From Pseudomonas sp. TTU2014-080ASC (GTDB taxonomy: Bacteria; Pseudomonadota; Gammaproteobacteria; Pseudomonadales; Pseudomonadaceae): DNA of 64,000 nt. Location of the stretch: positions 372,001-436,000 of the forward strand of contig NZ_LKKK01000011.1 in the NCBI RefSeq assembly GCF_001446935.1. The letters run 5' to 3'. Positions 15,548 through 25,970 of the stretch are shown piece after piece; position 1 is the first letter of the stretch, and every line of letters starts with the position of its first letter. Position numbers and translations under genes: made by a program. The notes below the pieces were generated by a model. It did not search any database. It was not told where the DNA came from and was given only the letters and a program-made list of their open reading frames with translations.

Positions 15548-16582
15548 TTGGGCACGACGCTGTTCGCGTCGGTACTCGCCCGGGGTCTGCTGGTTCCAGC
15601 GTTTAAAGGCCCGTTGAAATGCCTCGGCTGAGGCAAAGCCCAGCAAGTAGGCAATCTCCCCAAAGCTTAATTCAGTGTCGCGGATATAGGCCATCGCCAG
15701 ATCCCTGCGTGTGTCATTGAGCAGGATGCGGAACTGCGTACCTTCTTCGGCTAGCTTGCGCCGCAGTGTCCAGGTTGGCAGATGCAGGCGTTTGGCTATT
15801 TCTTCGAGATCAGGTTCTCGCCCGTGCAGTAAGGATCCCAAGATCAGCGTGATGCGCTCGCTGAGGTTGCGTGTGCGGGTCAGCTGTTCCAGTTCTTTTT
15901 CGCAGAGTTGCAGCAAATGGTGCCAGGTGCTCGGGCAGTGCTCTGGGTTACGCAGGTTGAGTGTCTGTTGGCTTAGTCGCAGTTGGTTGTGGCTGGCGGA
16001 AAACTCAACTGGGCAGTTAAAGAGGCTGGCGTAGTGTTCTGCGTAGTCAGGAGCGGAGAATTCGATTTGGGCTTTGTCGAGTGTGATCGGCTGCGCGCTC
16101 AGGTTGATGAAGTAGTGCTGCCAGCTCGACAGGACTGAATCGACGACAAAGCGGTTGTAGGCGTTGTAAGGGCTAATTGAGTAGAAGCGCAGCCAGGCGC
16201 CCTGAGTGTCTTCATGAAAACTGGACTGGCCGCGATAGTTGGCTGCATAGAGGGGCTCGAAGCGGGTTATGGCCCTTGCTGCTTCACGTACGGTCGGTGC
16301 CTGAGCAGCGGTCACTCCGGCGAGACCTAGTTGGCTGAGACGAGCGTGTTTACCCATCAGCAGGCCCAGTGTCGGTTGCTGGCATTGCTGGATTGCGCTG
16401 TGGCCCAGGCGCATGAAGCGCGGGATCGACAGGCGCGCGCGTGGTTCAGACATGCGGCTGGGGTCGAGGCCGTAGGCTTGCAAAAGGGCTTCCGGAGCAT
16501 GCCCGCAATGCCTCATGGCGTCGGCCAGAGAGTGGACGAAGCTGACCGACAGGTTGCCAAGTTTGATTCGGGCTTTATGCAT
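15545..16582 (-). CDS. AraC-family transcriptional regulator (OruR/ArgR-like N-terminal domain)
   Basis: 345 residues. The N-terminal 200 residues match the arabinose-binding-like domain of the OruR subgroup (LGLLMGKHARLSQLGLAG, AITRFEPLYAANYRG). The C-terminal about 100 residues carry two helix-turn-helix motifs (LEEIAKRLHLPTWTLRRKLAEEG; FGEIAYLLGFASAEAFQRAFKRW) and end with the AraC signature (TPGEYR). It is divergent from fadH, with 212 bp between the starts, so control of dienoyl-CoA reductase expression is plausible but only inferred. P. aeruginosa has an AraC gene in the same place. The ligand is unknown. Confidence 0.9.
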   Translation of the reverse strand: MHKARIKLGNLSVSFVHSLADAMRHCGHAPEALLQAYGLDPSRMSEPRARLSIPRFMRLGHSAIQQCQQPTLGLLMGKHARLSQLGLAGVTAAQAPTVREAARAITRFEPLYAANYRGQSSFHEDTQGAWLRFYSISPYNAYNRFVVDSVLSSWQHYFINLSAQPITLDKAQIEFSAPDYAEHYASLFNCPVEFSASHNQLRLSQQTLNLRNPEHCPSTWHHLLQLCEKELEQLTRTRNLSERITLILGSLLHGREPDLEEIAKRLHLPTWTLRRKLAEEGTQFRILLNDTRRDLAMAYIRDTELSFGEIAYLLGFASAEAFQRAFKRWNQQTPGEYRREQRRAQ

Positions 16583-16734
16583 GTGATTTGGGTCGTGAGT
16601 CCTTAGCCAGCTTGTAAGGTAGGTAACGACACTGGCTTTGCCAAGGGCTTATGTAAGTTTTGATCAGTATCTTGTCAATTATGGTCATTGAGCGCGTGGC
16701 TCTGGGTGACTATCGTCTTCGCCATATCGACTGA

Positions 16735-18828
<2,094 letters not shown>

Positions 18829-18833
18829 GGCTG

Positions 18834-18862
18834 GAAGCCCCGCTGAGTGCGGGGCTTCTTGT
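18834..18862 (+). terminator. Terminator after fadH
   Basis: Perfect 10-bp stem GAAGCCCCGC/GCGGGGCTTC with TGAGT loop; the following T-run is short. Confidence 0.7.
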
Positions 18863-18905
18863 ATCGGTGGGGCGCGCTTGAAAACACAATAATAAGGAGA
18901 GCGTT

Positions 18906-19337
18906 ATGAGCATGAATCTGACTTTGCAATCGGCTGCTGGCGAAACTCTGGAGCGTTGGCATCAGATGGTGGCGCAGCATGATTTGAGCCGGCTGCCCGA
19001 GTTGTTGCACGAACAGGCTGTATTCCGTTCGCCTGTCGCTCACAAGCCCTATCAAGGGGCACCTGTGGTTTCTCTGATCCTTAATACAGTTATCAAAGTA
19101 TTCTCCGGTTTTACCTATCACCGACAGTTGGCCTCGGGCGATGGTTTGAGCGTGGTGCTGGAATTCAGCGCCAGCGTGGCGAATCGGGAGTTAAAGGGGA
19201 TTGATCTGATCCGTTTCGACGAAGCAGGCAAGATCGTCGAGTTCGAAGTCATGGTTCGCCCCATGAGTGGCTTGCAGGCGCTGGGGGAGGAGATGGGCCG
19301 TCGCTTGGCTCCTTATCTCAAAGCTGAGCAGCCATAG
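18906..19337 (+). CDS. NTF2/SnoaL-like fold protein, unknown function
   Basis: 143 residues; ATG 18906 follows AAGGAGAG. Sequence such as LERWHQMVAQHDLSRLPELLHEQAVF, FSGFTYHRQLASGDGL and IDLIRFDEAGKIVEFEVMVRPM is typical of a cone-shaped alpha+beta NTF2-like domain, which covers the whole protein. Such domains can be isomerases, dehydratases or ligand-binding proteins. No catalytic set can be assigned. The conserved position behind fadH, as in P. aeruginosa, hints at a lipid or acyl-CoA connection. It has its own ribosome binding site after a terminator. Confidence 0.8.
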   Translation: MSMNLTLQSAAGETLERWHQMVAQHDLSRLPELLHEQAVFRSPVAHKPYQGAPVVSLILNTVIKVFSGFTYHRQLASGDGLSVVLEFSASVANRELKGIDLIRFDEAGKIVEFEVMVRPMSGLQALGEEMGRRLAPYLKAEQP

Positions 19338-19599
19338 TTGCTTTTGAAGTGCTATTTGATTAGTCCGATAATGTGTTTCAGGGAGTGAGTTGGCAGGGTG
19401 ACTGATAACTGTGTCACATGGCAGGGTTGTTGTTTCACCTAGACTTGCTGGCAGCTTGAACGGACTAATGCTTTTGCATAGCCAAAACTAGGTATGTCCA
19501 TTATTGGGCTGCTGCACTATAACGATTTCAAAATATGCGTAGCGCGTGCCAACCGTGCAACGTACTGAACAGCGGTTATGTTCGGGCGAGGGGAGTTCG

Positions 19600-20940
19600 A
19601 TGGGGCTGAAGAAGAAACCTCAGATGGTTGAGGCTGTGTTGTTCTTCAATGAACAAGGCAGCATCGGCAAACAGATGTTGTTCACTGAATTCGAAGCATT
19701 ACTCGATGGCGTGGTGAACATTGCCGAATTCGCGGATAAGCAGAAACGTGCAGCGTACGTACTGATTACACCGCGTTTGCAAATCAAATCGCTGGTGTGC
19801 TTCTACCTTGATTTTGATGAAGACGGCGCGCCAGATGGCGGCTGGAATATTCCGCTGCAGTCGCTGGCGGATCAGGCTGAGCGGGGCATTGACCTTGGTG
19901 CCGGCCCAGTCCGGTTGGTCACTCATGACAACTGCCCGGTCGCGAGCTACCGGCACTTCCTGTGGGAGCCATCAGACTCACCTGAGTGCAATGACTTTGT
20001 GCAGTTGGCTGATGCAGTCAAACGCAATGCGTTGGGGTTACTGCTGGATGAGGAGCCACAACCGGCTGTTGCCACTTCGCTCAAGGCAGGCAGTGGCCAG
20101 CTAAGAGAAGAACGCGAGCAGCGCATGAAAAATGCCGAGCTGCTCAAGCAGCAGCGGCAGTTACTCAATACGCTGACTCAGCAACACGACGATGAGATGA
20201 ACCGCCTCAAGGCTGATGCACAGCAGCGTATACAGGCACAAGCTGAACGGATTGCAGCGCTGCAGCAGAGTGTGGATCAGCAGCAAGCCGACAATGCGGC
20301 GTTGCAGGTCCGAATAGCCGAGTTGCAGGCCGAGTTAGCAGCACAAGCCGCCAGCTTTCAAGCCAGCCGCAAGGATATGGGCGATCAGCTGCGTAGTCTT
20401 GAGCAGGATGCCCGGCATGAGGCCGAGCAGATGCGCGCCCAGTTTGATCGCGAACTGCAGGACAAGTTGGACAAGCTGCAGGCTCAGCATAAGGAGCAGT
20501 TGTCCATCCGCGATGTAGAAATGAGTTACCTGCATCAGCAGGATGCGGATAACCAGCAAGAGATCAAACGTCTGACCGAGACCAATGCCCAGCTGCTGAC
20601 TCAAGGCGGTTTGCGCTATCTGGAGAATCTGAGCGCGTTGGGTGTGATGTTTGTGGTGTATCACGCCGGGGCCGGTCATCTGACGATTCCGTTGCAGGAC
20701 GTTGAGCTGTATCAGGAAAACCCGATGGCCTATGCCGCTGGCAAGTGCTTTGTCAGCGAGGAGCAATACCGCCAGTGGGTCGATCACTATCAGCAGCCGA
20801 CCTGTAGTGCGGTTATGGCTAACGGTGAGCGTTGCTCGATCCCGGTTGATCGTGTGGATGTACCGGGGCGTTTCGTTGCCGGTGAATCCAACTGCTGTTC
20901 GCGGCATAAGGCTACTGCCCGGGTACGTAACGTAGGTTGA
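19600..20940 (+). CDS. Coiled-coil protein with C-terminal Cys/His-rich motif
   Basis: 446 residues from ATG 19600, behind a strong site GAGGGGAG; the frame is open further upstream without a ribosome site. Residues about 1-150 are a globular domain (VEAVLFFNEQGSIGKQML, LVCFYLDFDEDGAPDGGWNIPL). Residues about 165-345 are a long Gln/Ala/Glu-rich coiled coil. The C-terminal 100 residues hold a conserved core (LENLSALGVMFVVYHAGAGHLT) and a Cys/His set (C-x10-C, then NCCSRH) resembling a small zinc knuckle. Homologues are often labelled chromosome-partitioning proteins, but no ParA ATPase motif is present, so that name is not supported. The function is unknown. Confidence 0.75.
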   Translation: MGLKKKPQMVEAVLFFNEQGSIGKQMLFTEFEALLDGVVNIAEFADKQKRAAYVLITPRLQIKSLVCFYLDFDEDGAPDGGWNIPLQSLADQAERGIDLGAGPVRLVTHDNCPVASYRHFLWEPSDSPECNDFVQLADAVKRNALGLLLDEEPQPAVATSLKAGSGQLREEREQRMKNAELLKQQRQLLNTLTQQHDDEMNRLKADAQQRIQAQAERIAALQQSVDQQQADNAALQVRIAELQAELAAQAASFQASRKDMGDQLRSLEQDARHEAEQMRAQFDRELQDKLDKLQAQHKEQLSIRDVEMSYLHQQDADNQQEIKRLTETNAQLLTQGGLRYLENLSALGVMFVVYHAGAGHLTIPLQDVELYQENPMAYAAGKCFVSEEQYRQWVDHYQQPTCSAVMANGERCSIPVDRVDVPGRFVAGESNCCSRHKATARVRNVG

Positions 20941-21869
20941 CCTTGCCACTGACGATTTCCGGCTGGTCTGCACATGCCCCGCTGCAGCCGCTAACACTGG
21001 AGTGGGCCGCTGCCGCAGGTGTTGAGCTGGCGGTACTGCGGCTGGATTTGCTTGATCCGCTGATCAGTGGCAATAAGTGGTTTAAGTTGCGCCATCACCT
21101 GCAGGCGGCAGCCGGGCAGGGAGCGCAGGGTGTCATCAGTCTGGGTGGTGCCCATTCCAATCACCTGCATGCCCTGGCGGCGGCAGGCAAGCGCTTCGGG
21201 TTTGCTACGGTCGGCTTGTTGCGCGGACATGAACAGGACACGCCTACCGTCCGTGATGTGCGGAAAATGGGCATGACTCTGCATTGGCTGGGTTACGGCG
21301 GCTATCGTGAGCGGCATACAGCTGGCTTCTGGGATGAATGGCTGCGGCGCTATCCGCAGTTTTATCCGGTCCCAGAGGGTGGTGGTGGGCATTTGGGGAT
21401 GCAAGGTTGCGCCGAGATTGTGGCGATGATCGAGCGGCAACTGCCTGAGCTTGGTTGGGATAACTACGACGCCAGTTGGCTGGCCGCAGGTACTGGAACA
21501 ACAGCCGCTGGGCTGCTGTTGGCTGAGCAGCCAGGGCGCACACTGCATGTGGCACTGGCGGTACCTGCTGGGCATGGCGTTGAGGGCTCTTTGCAGCAGG
21601 TGTGTGCCAATGCGCAAACGGATTATGTGCTGCACGATGCCAGCCGAGGCGGTTTTGCCAAAGTTGACCATGAACTGCTTGAGACGATGTTCGCAGCCGA
21701 AGCCGACAGTGGGGTGCCGTTGGAGCCGGTGTATACCGGTAAGGCGATAATGGCGTTGCGCCATGCTGTGCGGCGCGGTTACTTTGTCGCCGGTAGCCGA
21801 GTGGTTTTCATCCACACCGGTGGCCTGCAAGGACGGGCTGCGGCGCTGGAGCGATTTAACCAAGTTTGA
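20937..21869 (+). CDS. PLP-dependent ACC deaminase/D-cysteine desulfhydrase family enzyme
   Basis: 310 residues of the fold-type II PLP family. The stretch LISGNKWFKLRHHL contains the expected PLP lysine (Lys47), and LGGAHSNHLHALAAAG matches the family's SNH substrate-carboxylate and PLP-binding segment. AAGTGTTAAGLLL supplies the phosphate-binding loop. Members cleave ACC or D-cysteine or related amino acids; the residues distinguishing these activities cannot be settled by eye, so substrate is left open. The start appears to be TTG 20937, overlapping the previous stop (TTGA), with a second TTG two codons later; no ATG lies near. The context suggests translational coupling to the coiled-coil gene. 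Confidence 0.85.
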   Translation: MTLPLTISGWSAHAPLQPLTLEWAAAAGVELAVLRLDLLDPLISGNKWFKLRHHLQAAAGQGAQGVISLGGAHSNHLHALAAAGKRFGFATVGLLRGHEQDTPTVRDVRKMGMTLHWLGYGGYRERHTAGFWDEWLRRYPQFYPVPEGGGGHLGMQGCAEIVAMIERQLPELGWDNYDASWLAAGTGTTAAGLLLAEQPGRTLHVALAVPAGHGVEGSLQQVCANAQTDYVLHDASRGGFAKVDHELLETMFAAEADSGVPLEPVYTGKAIMALRHAVRRGYFVAGSRVVFIHTGGLQGRAAALERFNQV

Positions 21870-21948
21870 GTCACCGCGTTTAAAGGCTGGAAGCGGCCCT
21901 CCAGCCAACCGATGTTAGTCGCAATTCATCCTGACGACTGGAGAGACT

Positions 21949-23058
21949 ATGGGTGCCCCGCTCAATCCTGATCAGCTGCGCAGTTTAACGCCACTCAATG
22001 TACTGTCTGAGCAGCAATGGCGGGAGTTGCGCCCGCAGTTGGTACCGCAACCACTGCTGGCCGGGCAGGTGCTGTTTGCCTGTGGCGACCAGCAGCCTAG
22101 TACCTATTTTTTGCTCGCTGGTGAGCTGTTACTTACTGCTCAGGATGGCCAGGTGCAGACCTTGCAGGCCGGTACTGAGGTCAGCTGCCATCCTCTTTCT
22201 CCCAGCCTGCCGCGTATGCACGAGGCCCGTGCCCTGACGGATTGCAGCCTGCTGGTGCTGGATACGGATCAGCTGGATCGTTTGGTTACGTGGCAGCTGG
22301 CATTCCAGGATTTGTTGCTGGAGCTGGGGCAGAGTCATGGCGATCTCGAATGGCTGGAGCGTTTGCTGGAAAATCCGCTGTTCGCCAAGGTGCCTCCGAC
22401 CAATGTGCGCAGCATGCTGGAGCGCCTGAAGCCGATCCAGTTGGCGGCTGGTGATCAGGTGTTGCGTGAAGGTGAACTGGGCGATTGCTGTTACTTCCTC
22501 AAGCAGGGCCGTGCAGATGTGATGCGCAGCGAGGGCAGTGCACTGCAAGTGCTGGCCGAGTTGGAGGGCGGAGCGTGTTTCGGTGAGGAAGCGCTGCTTG
22601 CCGATAAACCCCGTAACGCCACAGTGACCATGCTTGAAGATGGCGTGGTAATGCGTCTCGACCGGCAGGACTTCTTCGAATTGCTCAAAGCTCCGGTTGT
22701 TGCAGAGGTGACGCTGAGCGAAGCTCAGGCGCTGCTGGCTGAAGGCGCGCAATGGCTGGATGTGCGCCTGCAGGATGAATATGAGCGTGGCCATGCACAG
22801 GAAGCATTGAACATGCCCCTGCAGTTGCTGCGTTTGAAGGCCCGCTTGCTTGATCCAGCACGCACTTACCTATGCTGTTGTGACAGCGGTAAGCGCAGTA
22901 ATAGCGCTGTGTTTTTGCTGACGCAGCTGGGCTACCGCGCCTTTGCCCTGCGCGGAGGTCTGGATGCACTCTCGGCAGATCAGCGGGAGCAACTGCTGTG
23001 CGAGCAGGGGGCAGGTTATCTGGTGCGTTCAGGCGGGCGGGTGGAGCGTAGTCTCTGA
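21949..23058 (+). CDS. Cyclic-nucleotide-binding domain/rhodanese fusion protein
   Basis: 369 residues; ATG 21949 follows GGAGAG. Residues about 15-120 form a degenerate cNMP-binding fold and residues about 143-248 a second one with the phosphate-binding cassette FGEEALLADKPRNATV (Arg222). Residues about 255-345 are a rhodanese domain (LDVRLQDEYERGHAQEALNMPL) with the active-site loop CDSGKRS, catalytic Cys311, preceded by two more cysteines. It suggests sulfur-transfer or persulfide chemistry under nucleotide control. No DNA-binding domain or membrane segment is visible. It lies tail-to-tail with the DUF1853 gene, with 2 bp between the stop codons. Confidence 0.88.
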   Translation: MGAPLNPDQLRSLTPLNVLSEQQWRELRPQLVPQPLLAGQVLFACGDQQPSTYFLLAGELLLTAQDGQVQTLQAGTEVSCHPLSPSLPRMHEARALTDCSLLVLDTDQLDRLVTWQLAFQDLLLELGQSHGDLEWLERLLENPLFAKVPPTNVRSMLERLKPIQLAAGDQVLREGELGDCCYFLKQGRADVMRSEGSALQVLAELEGGACFGEEALLADKPRNATVTMLEDGVVMRLDRQDFFELLKAPVVAEVTLSEAQALLAEGAQWLDVRLQDEYERGHAQEALNMPLQLLRLKARLLDPARTYLCCCDSGKRSNSAVFLLTQLGYRAFALRGGLDALSADQREQLLCEQGAGYLVRSGGRVERSL

Positions 23059-23060
23059 TC

Positions 23061-23999
23061 TCAATCAGACTCTGGCCAACGATCATTGAGCAGAAACACC
23101 CGTTCAGCTTCAAGCCAGTCGCCAGTCGTTGAGGGTTCCAGTCTGATCAGCAACTGGGCGTTGCTGGCCTGGTTGAGTGTCAGCCGCCAGGTTTCGAACT
23201 GTTCATGGTTCCATCGCGTATCGCCGACTAGCCGCGCCGGAGCCAGCCAGGCTTGGCGGGGCAGTGGCTGCCAATGGCCGGGATTGCGTTCGATAAAGTC
23301 GTTCCAGTCTCGCTGATACAGCCAACGGCCTTTAAGGTGAAGAGGGTTATGCCCGTGAGGGTTAGCGGTGGGCTGATCCCACGGAGTGAACAGATAGCCG
23401 GACAGCCAGAGTGCTGCTTTCGGCTGTGCAATCTGCAAATGCGCGATGCTGGCCTGAGCTTCAGGCGTGGAGGACATCGGCAGTTGATGGCTGATCAGGT
23501 GATCCAGCTTGATATCCAGCCGGTCGTGGCTGCCAGGGCCGAGCCAGTCGTTATGGGCTGCGCCATCGCTGTCACGCCGCGCCAGATAAAACTTTACCGC
23601 CAGCTCCAGGTGATGCACGCCTTCGTTGTCCCGCAGCAGCAAGTCCAGTTCGCCCAAGGTGTGCCCTTGCTGGCGGATGGGCAGGTTGGCGCTTAGAACT
23701 TCAACGTCTGGTGCAGCCTGCAGGGCAAATTGCCACAGGCGTTCGTAATACAGGCCTAGACGACGTACAGAGCTTTGCTGCAAATGCGCTTCAAGCGCTG
23801 TGTTGTCTGCATCCAGCGCCTGCAGCCAGTTTGCTAACTCAGTATCGTGCTGCAACCAGCAACTGGCCTGTAACGGATGGCGCTGCGTTGCGGGCATATC
23901 GCTGAGAAGTGGTGGGGACAGCAGCGCCCAAGCCAGATCGCGTACGGCACTCTGGCGCAGTTCAGACATCAGATAGATGAGGCAGGCTTGGGTGTTCAT
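23061..23999 (-). CDS. DUF1853 family protein
   Basis: 312 residues of the DUF1853 family. Recognisable segments are AVRDLAWALLSPPLL, LGLYYERLWQFAL, the acidic GELDLLLRD followed by HHLELAVKFYL, and WLGPGSHDRLDIKLDHLISHQL. The D...E...K pattern is reminiscent of PD-(D/E)xK nucleases, which is inference only. The start is uncertain: ATG 23999 has no clear ribosome site, and Met12 (ATG 23966) is equally possible. It is divergent from nadK and conserved at this locus in pseudomonads. The function is unknown. Confidence 0.8.
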   Translation of the reverse strand: MNTQACLIYLMSELRQSAVRDLAWALLSPPLLSDMPATQRHPLQASCWLQHDTELANWLQALDADNTALEAHLQQSSVRRLGLYYERLWQFALQAAPDVEVLSANLPIRQQGHTLGELDLLLRDNEGVHHLELAVKFYLARRDSDGAAHNDWLGPGSHDRLDIKLDHLISHQLPMSSTPEAQASIAHLQIAQPKAALWLSGYLFTPWDQPTANPHGHNPLHLKGRWLYQRDWNDFIERNPGHWQPLPRQAWLAPARLVGDTRWNHEQFETWRLTLNQASNAQLLIRLEPSTTGDWLEAERVFLLNDRWPESD

Positions 24000-24105
24000 G
24001 CAGCGAGCATAGCGCTAATCGGCGACCTGCACAGGCCTGCGGTTTGCCGCCATACAGGGCTTTCGCCCATAATCCAGCATTAGTTTTTGAGTGGGCGGGA
24101 GCATC

Positions 24106-24996
24106 ATGGAACAGTTTCGTAATATCGGCATCATCGGGCGTCTGGGCAGTAATCAGGTGCTCGACACCATTCGCCGGCTGAAGACGTTTCTGCTTGCCCG
24201 CCACCTGCATGTGATTCTTGAAGACACCATTGCCGAAGTCCTGCCGGGGCACGGCTTGCAAACCTGCTCGCGCAAAATCCTCGGTGAAGTGTGCGATCTG
24301 GTTATCGTGGTGGGCGGTGACGGCAGCATGCTCGGCGCGGCCCGTGCGCTGGCACGGCATAAGGTGCCGGTATTGGGTGTAAACCGGGGAAGCTTGGGGT
24401 TTCTCACCGACATTCGCCCGGATGAGGTGGAAATTAAAGTAGCTCAGGTGCTGGAAGGGCACTACACCACTGAGACTCGCTTTTTGCTGGAGGCCGAGGT
24501 ACGCCGCCACGGTGAAGCCATCGGCCAGGGCGACGCCATGAACGATGTGGTGCTGCATCCCGGCAAATCCACCAAGATGATTGAGTTTGAGCTGTATATC
24601 GATGGCCAGTTCGTCTGTAGCCAAAAGGCTGACGGGCTGATCGTTGCGACCCCGACCGGCTCGACGGCGTATGCCTTGTCGGCTGGCGGGCCGATCATGC
24701 ATCCCAAGCTGGATGCCATTGTGATCGTACCGATGTACCCGCACACGCTGTCCAGCCGACCGATTGTGGTGGATGGCAACAGTGAGCTGAAAATCGTGGT
24801 GTCCAAGGACTTGCAGGTGTATCCGCTGGTGTCCTGTGATGGCCAGAACCACTTTACCTGTGCGCCCGGCGACACCATCACCGTGGCCAAGCGCCCGCAG
24901 AAGCTGCGTCTGATTCATCCGCTGGATCACAACTACTACGAGGTTTGCCGAACCAAGCTGGGCTGGGGTAGCCGGTTGGGTGGGGGTGACAGCTGA
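24106..24996 (+). CDS. nadK: NAD kinase
   Basis: 296 residues from ATG 24106 (MEQFRNIGIIGR), preceded by GGGAG; an upstream in-frame GTG is less likely. The GGDG motif lies at 70-73 (VVGGDGSMLG), with the conserved GDAMNDVVL and the signature ADGLIVATPTGSTAYALSAGGP. It phosphorylates NAD to NADP using ATP. The stop overlaps the start of the metallophosphoesterase gene by one base (TGATG), making a nadK-phosphatase-rhomboid unit. Confidence 0.96.
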   Translation: MEQFRNIGIIGRLGSNQVLDTIRRLKTFLLARHLHVILEDTIAEVLPGHGLQTCSRKILGEVCDLVIVVGGDGSMLGAARALARHKVPVLGVNRGSLGFLTDIRPDEVEIKVAQVLEGHYTTETRFLLEAEVRRHGEAIGQGDAMNDVVLHPGKSTKMIEFELYIDGQFVCSQKADGLIVATPTGSTAYALSAGGPIMHPKLDAIVIVPMYPHTLSSRPIVVDGNSELKIVVSKDLQVYPLVSCDGQNHFTCAPGDTITVAKRPQKLRLIHPLDHNYYEVCRTKLGWGSRLGGGDS

Positions 24997-25970
24997 TGGA
25001 GCTTGATCCCGCACGTGGTTATGACCTGATTGGCGATATCCATGGCTGCGGCAAGACCCTGGAGCGTCTGCTGAGCGAGATGGGTTATGCCAAGCAGGAC
25101 GGGGTGTGGCGTCATCCCCGGCGAATGGCGATTTTTGTCGGTGATCTGGTGGACCGCGGCCCGCGTATCCGCGAGACACTGCATCAGGTGCATGACATGG
25201 TTCAGGCCGGTCAGGCCCTGTGTGCCATGGGTAACCATGAAATGAACGCGCTGGCTTGGAATACCCTGGCGCCACCGGGCAGCGGTCGGCAATACGTGCG
25301 CGAGCACTCGCCTCGCCACACCCGCTTAATCAAAGAAACCCTGGAGCAGTTCGAGGCCTACCCGGATGAATGGCAGGCTTTTCTGGATTGGTTCTATGAC
25401 CTGCCGTTGTTTATTGATGCCGGGCACTTCCGCGTTGTGCATGCCTGTTGGGACCAAAGCCTGATTGAGCCGCTGCGTGCACAGTTCCCGGATGGCCGGA
25501 TCAACGAAGCGTTTCTCAAGGAGTCGGCGGAACACGGCAGTTTTGCCGATATTGCTCTGGATCGCCTGTTGCGTGGCACCAACATGCGCCTGCCGGGCGG
25601 CATGACCCTAACCAGCTATGACGGATTTACCCGCTCGTCTTTCCGCACCAAGTTTTGGGAAGAAGACCCACAGACTTACGGCGATATCGTCTTCCAGCCC
25701 GATGCGTTGCCGGAGCTGGCGGCGCAGATGCCACTGAGTGAATCGCAGAAAACCGAACTATTGAAATATCCGGCCGATGAGCCGTTGCTGTTTGTTGGCC
25801 ATTACTGGCGCAGCGGCAAGCCTACGCCAATCCGCAGCAATCTGGCCTGCCTGGATTACAGCGCCGTGCTCAACGGCAAGCTGGTGGCCTACCGGCTGGA
25901 TCAGGAAACCCGTTTGGATGCGGATAAGTTCGTTTGGGTCAATGTTGACCGGCCGGAGGCCCGCCCATGA
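24996..25970 (+). CDS. Calcineurin-like metallophosphoesterase
   Basis: 324 residues. Metal-site motifs GDIHG (near 14-18), GDLVDRGP (near 49-56) and GNHEMNA (near 81), plus a C-terminal GHYW, define the PPP-type fold. It is probably a cytoplasmic serine/threonine-type or diadenosine-tetraphosphate-type phosphatase; the substrate cannot be assigned. A family segment REHSPRHTRLIKETLEQFE lies between the metal motifs. It starts one base inside the nadK stop and overlaps the rhomboid gene by 4 bp. Confidence 0.9.
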   Translation: MELDPARGYDLIGDIHGCGKTLERLLSEMGYAKQDGVWRHPRRMAIFVGDLVDRGPRIRETLHQVHDMVQAGQALCAMGNHEMNALAWNTLAPPGSGRQYVREHSPRHTRLIKETLEQFEAYPDEWQAFLDWFYDLPLFIDAGHFRVVHACWDQSLIEPLRAQFPDGRINEAFLKESAEHGSFADIALDRLLRGTNMRLPGGMTLTSYDGFTRSSFRTKFWEEDPQTYGDIVFQPDALPELAAQMPLSESQKTELLKYPADEPLLFVGHYWRSGKPTPIRSNLACLDYSAVLNGKLVAYRLDQETRLDADKFVWVNVDRPEARP

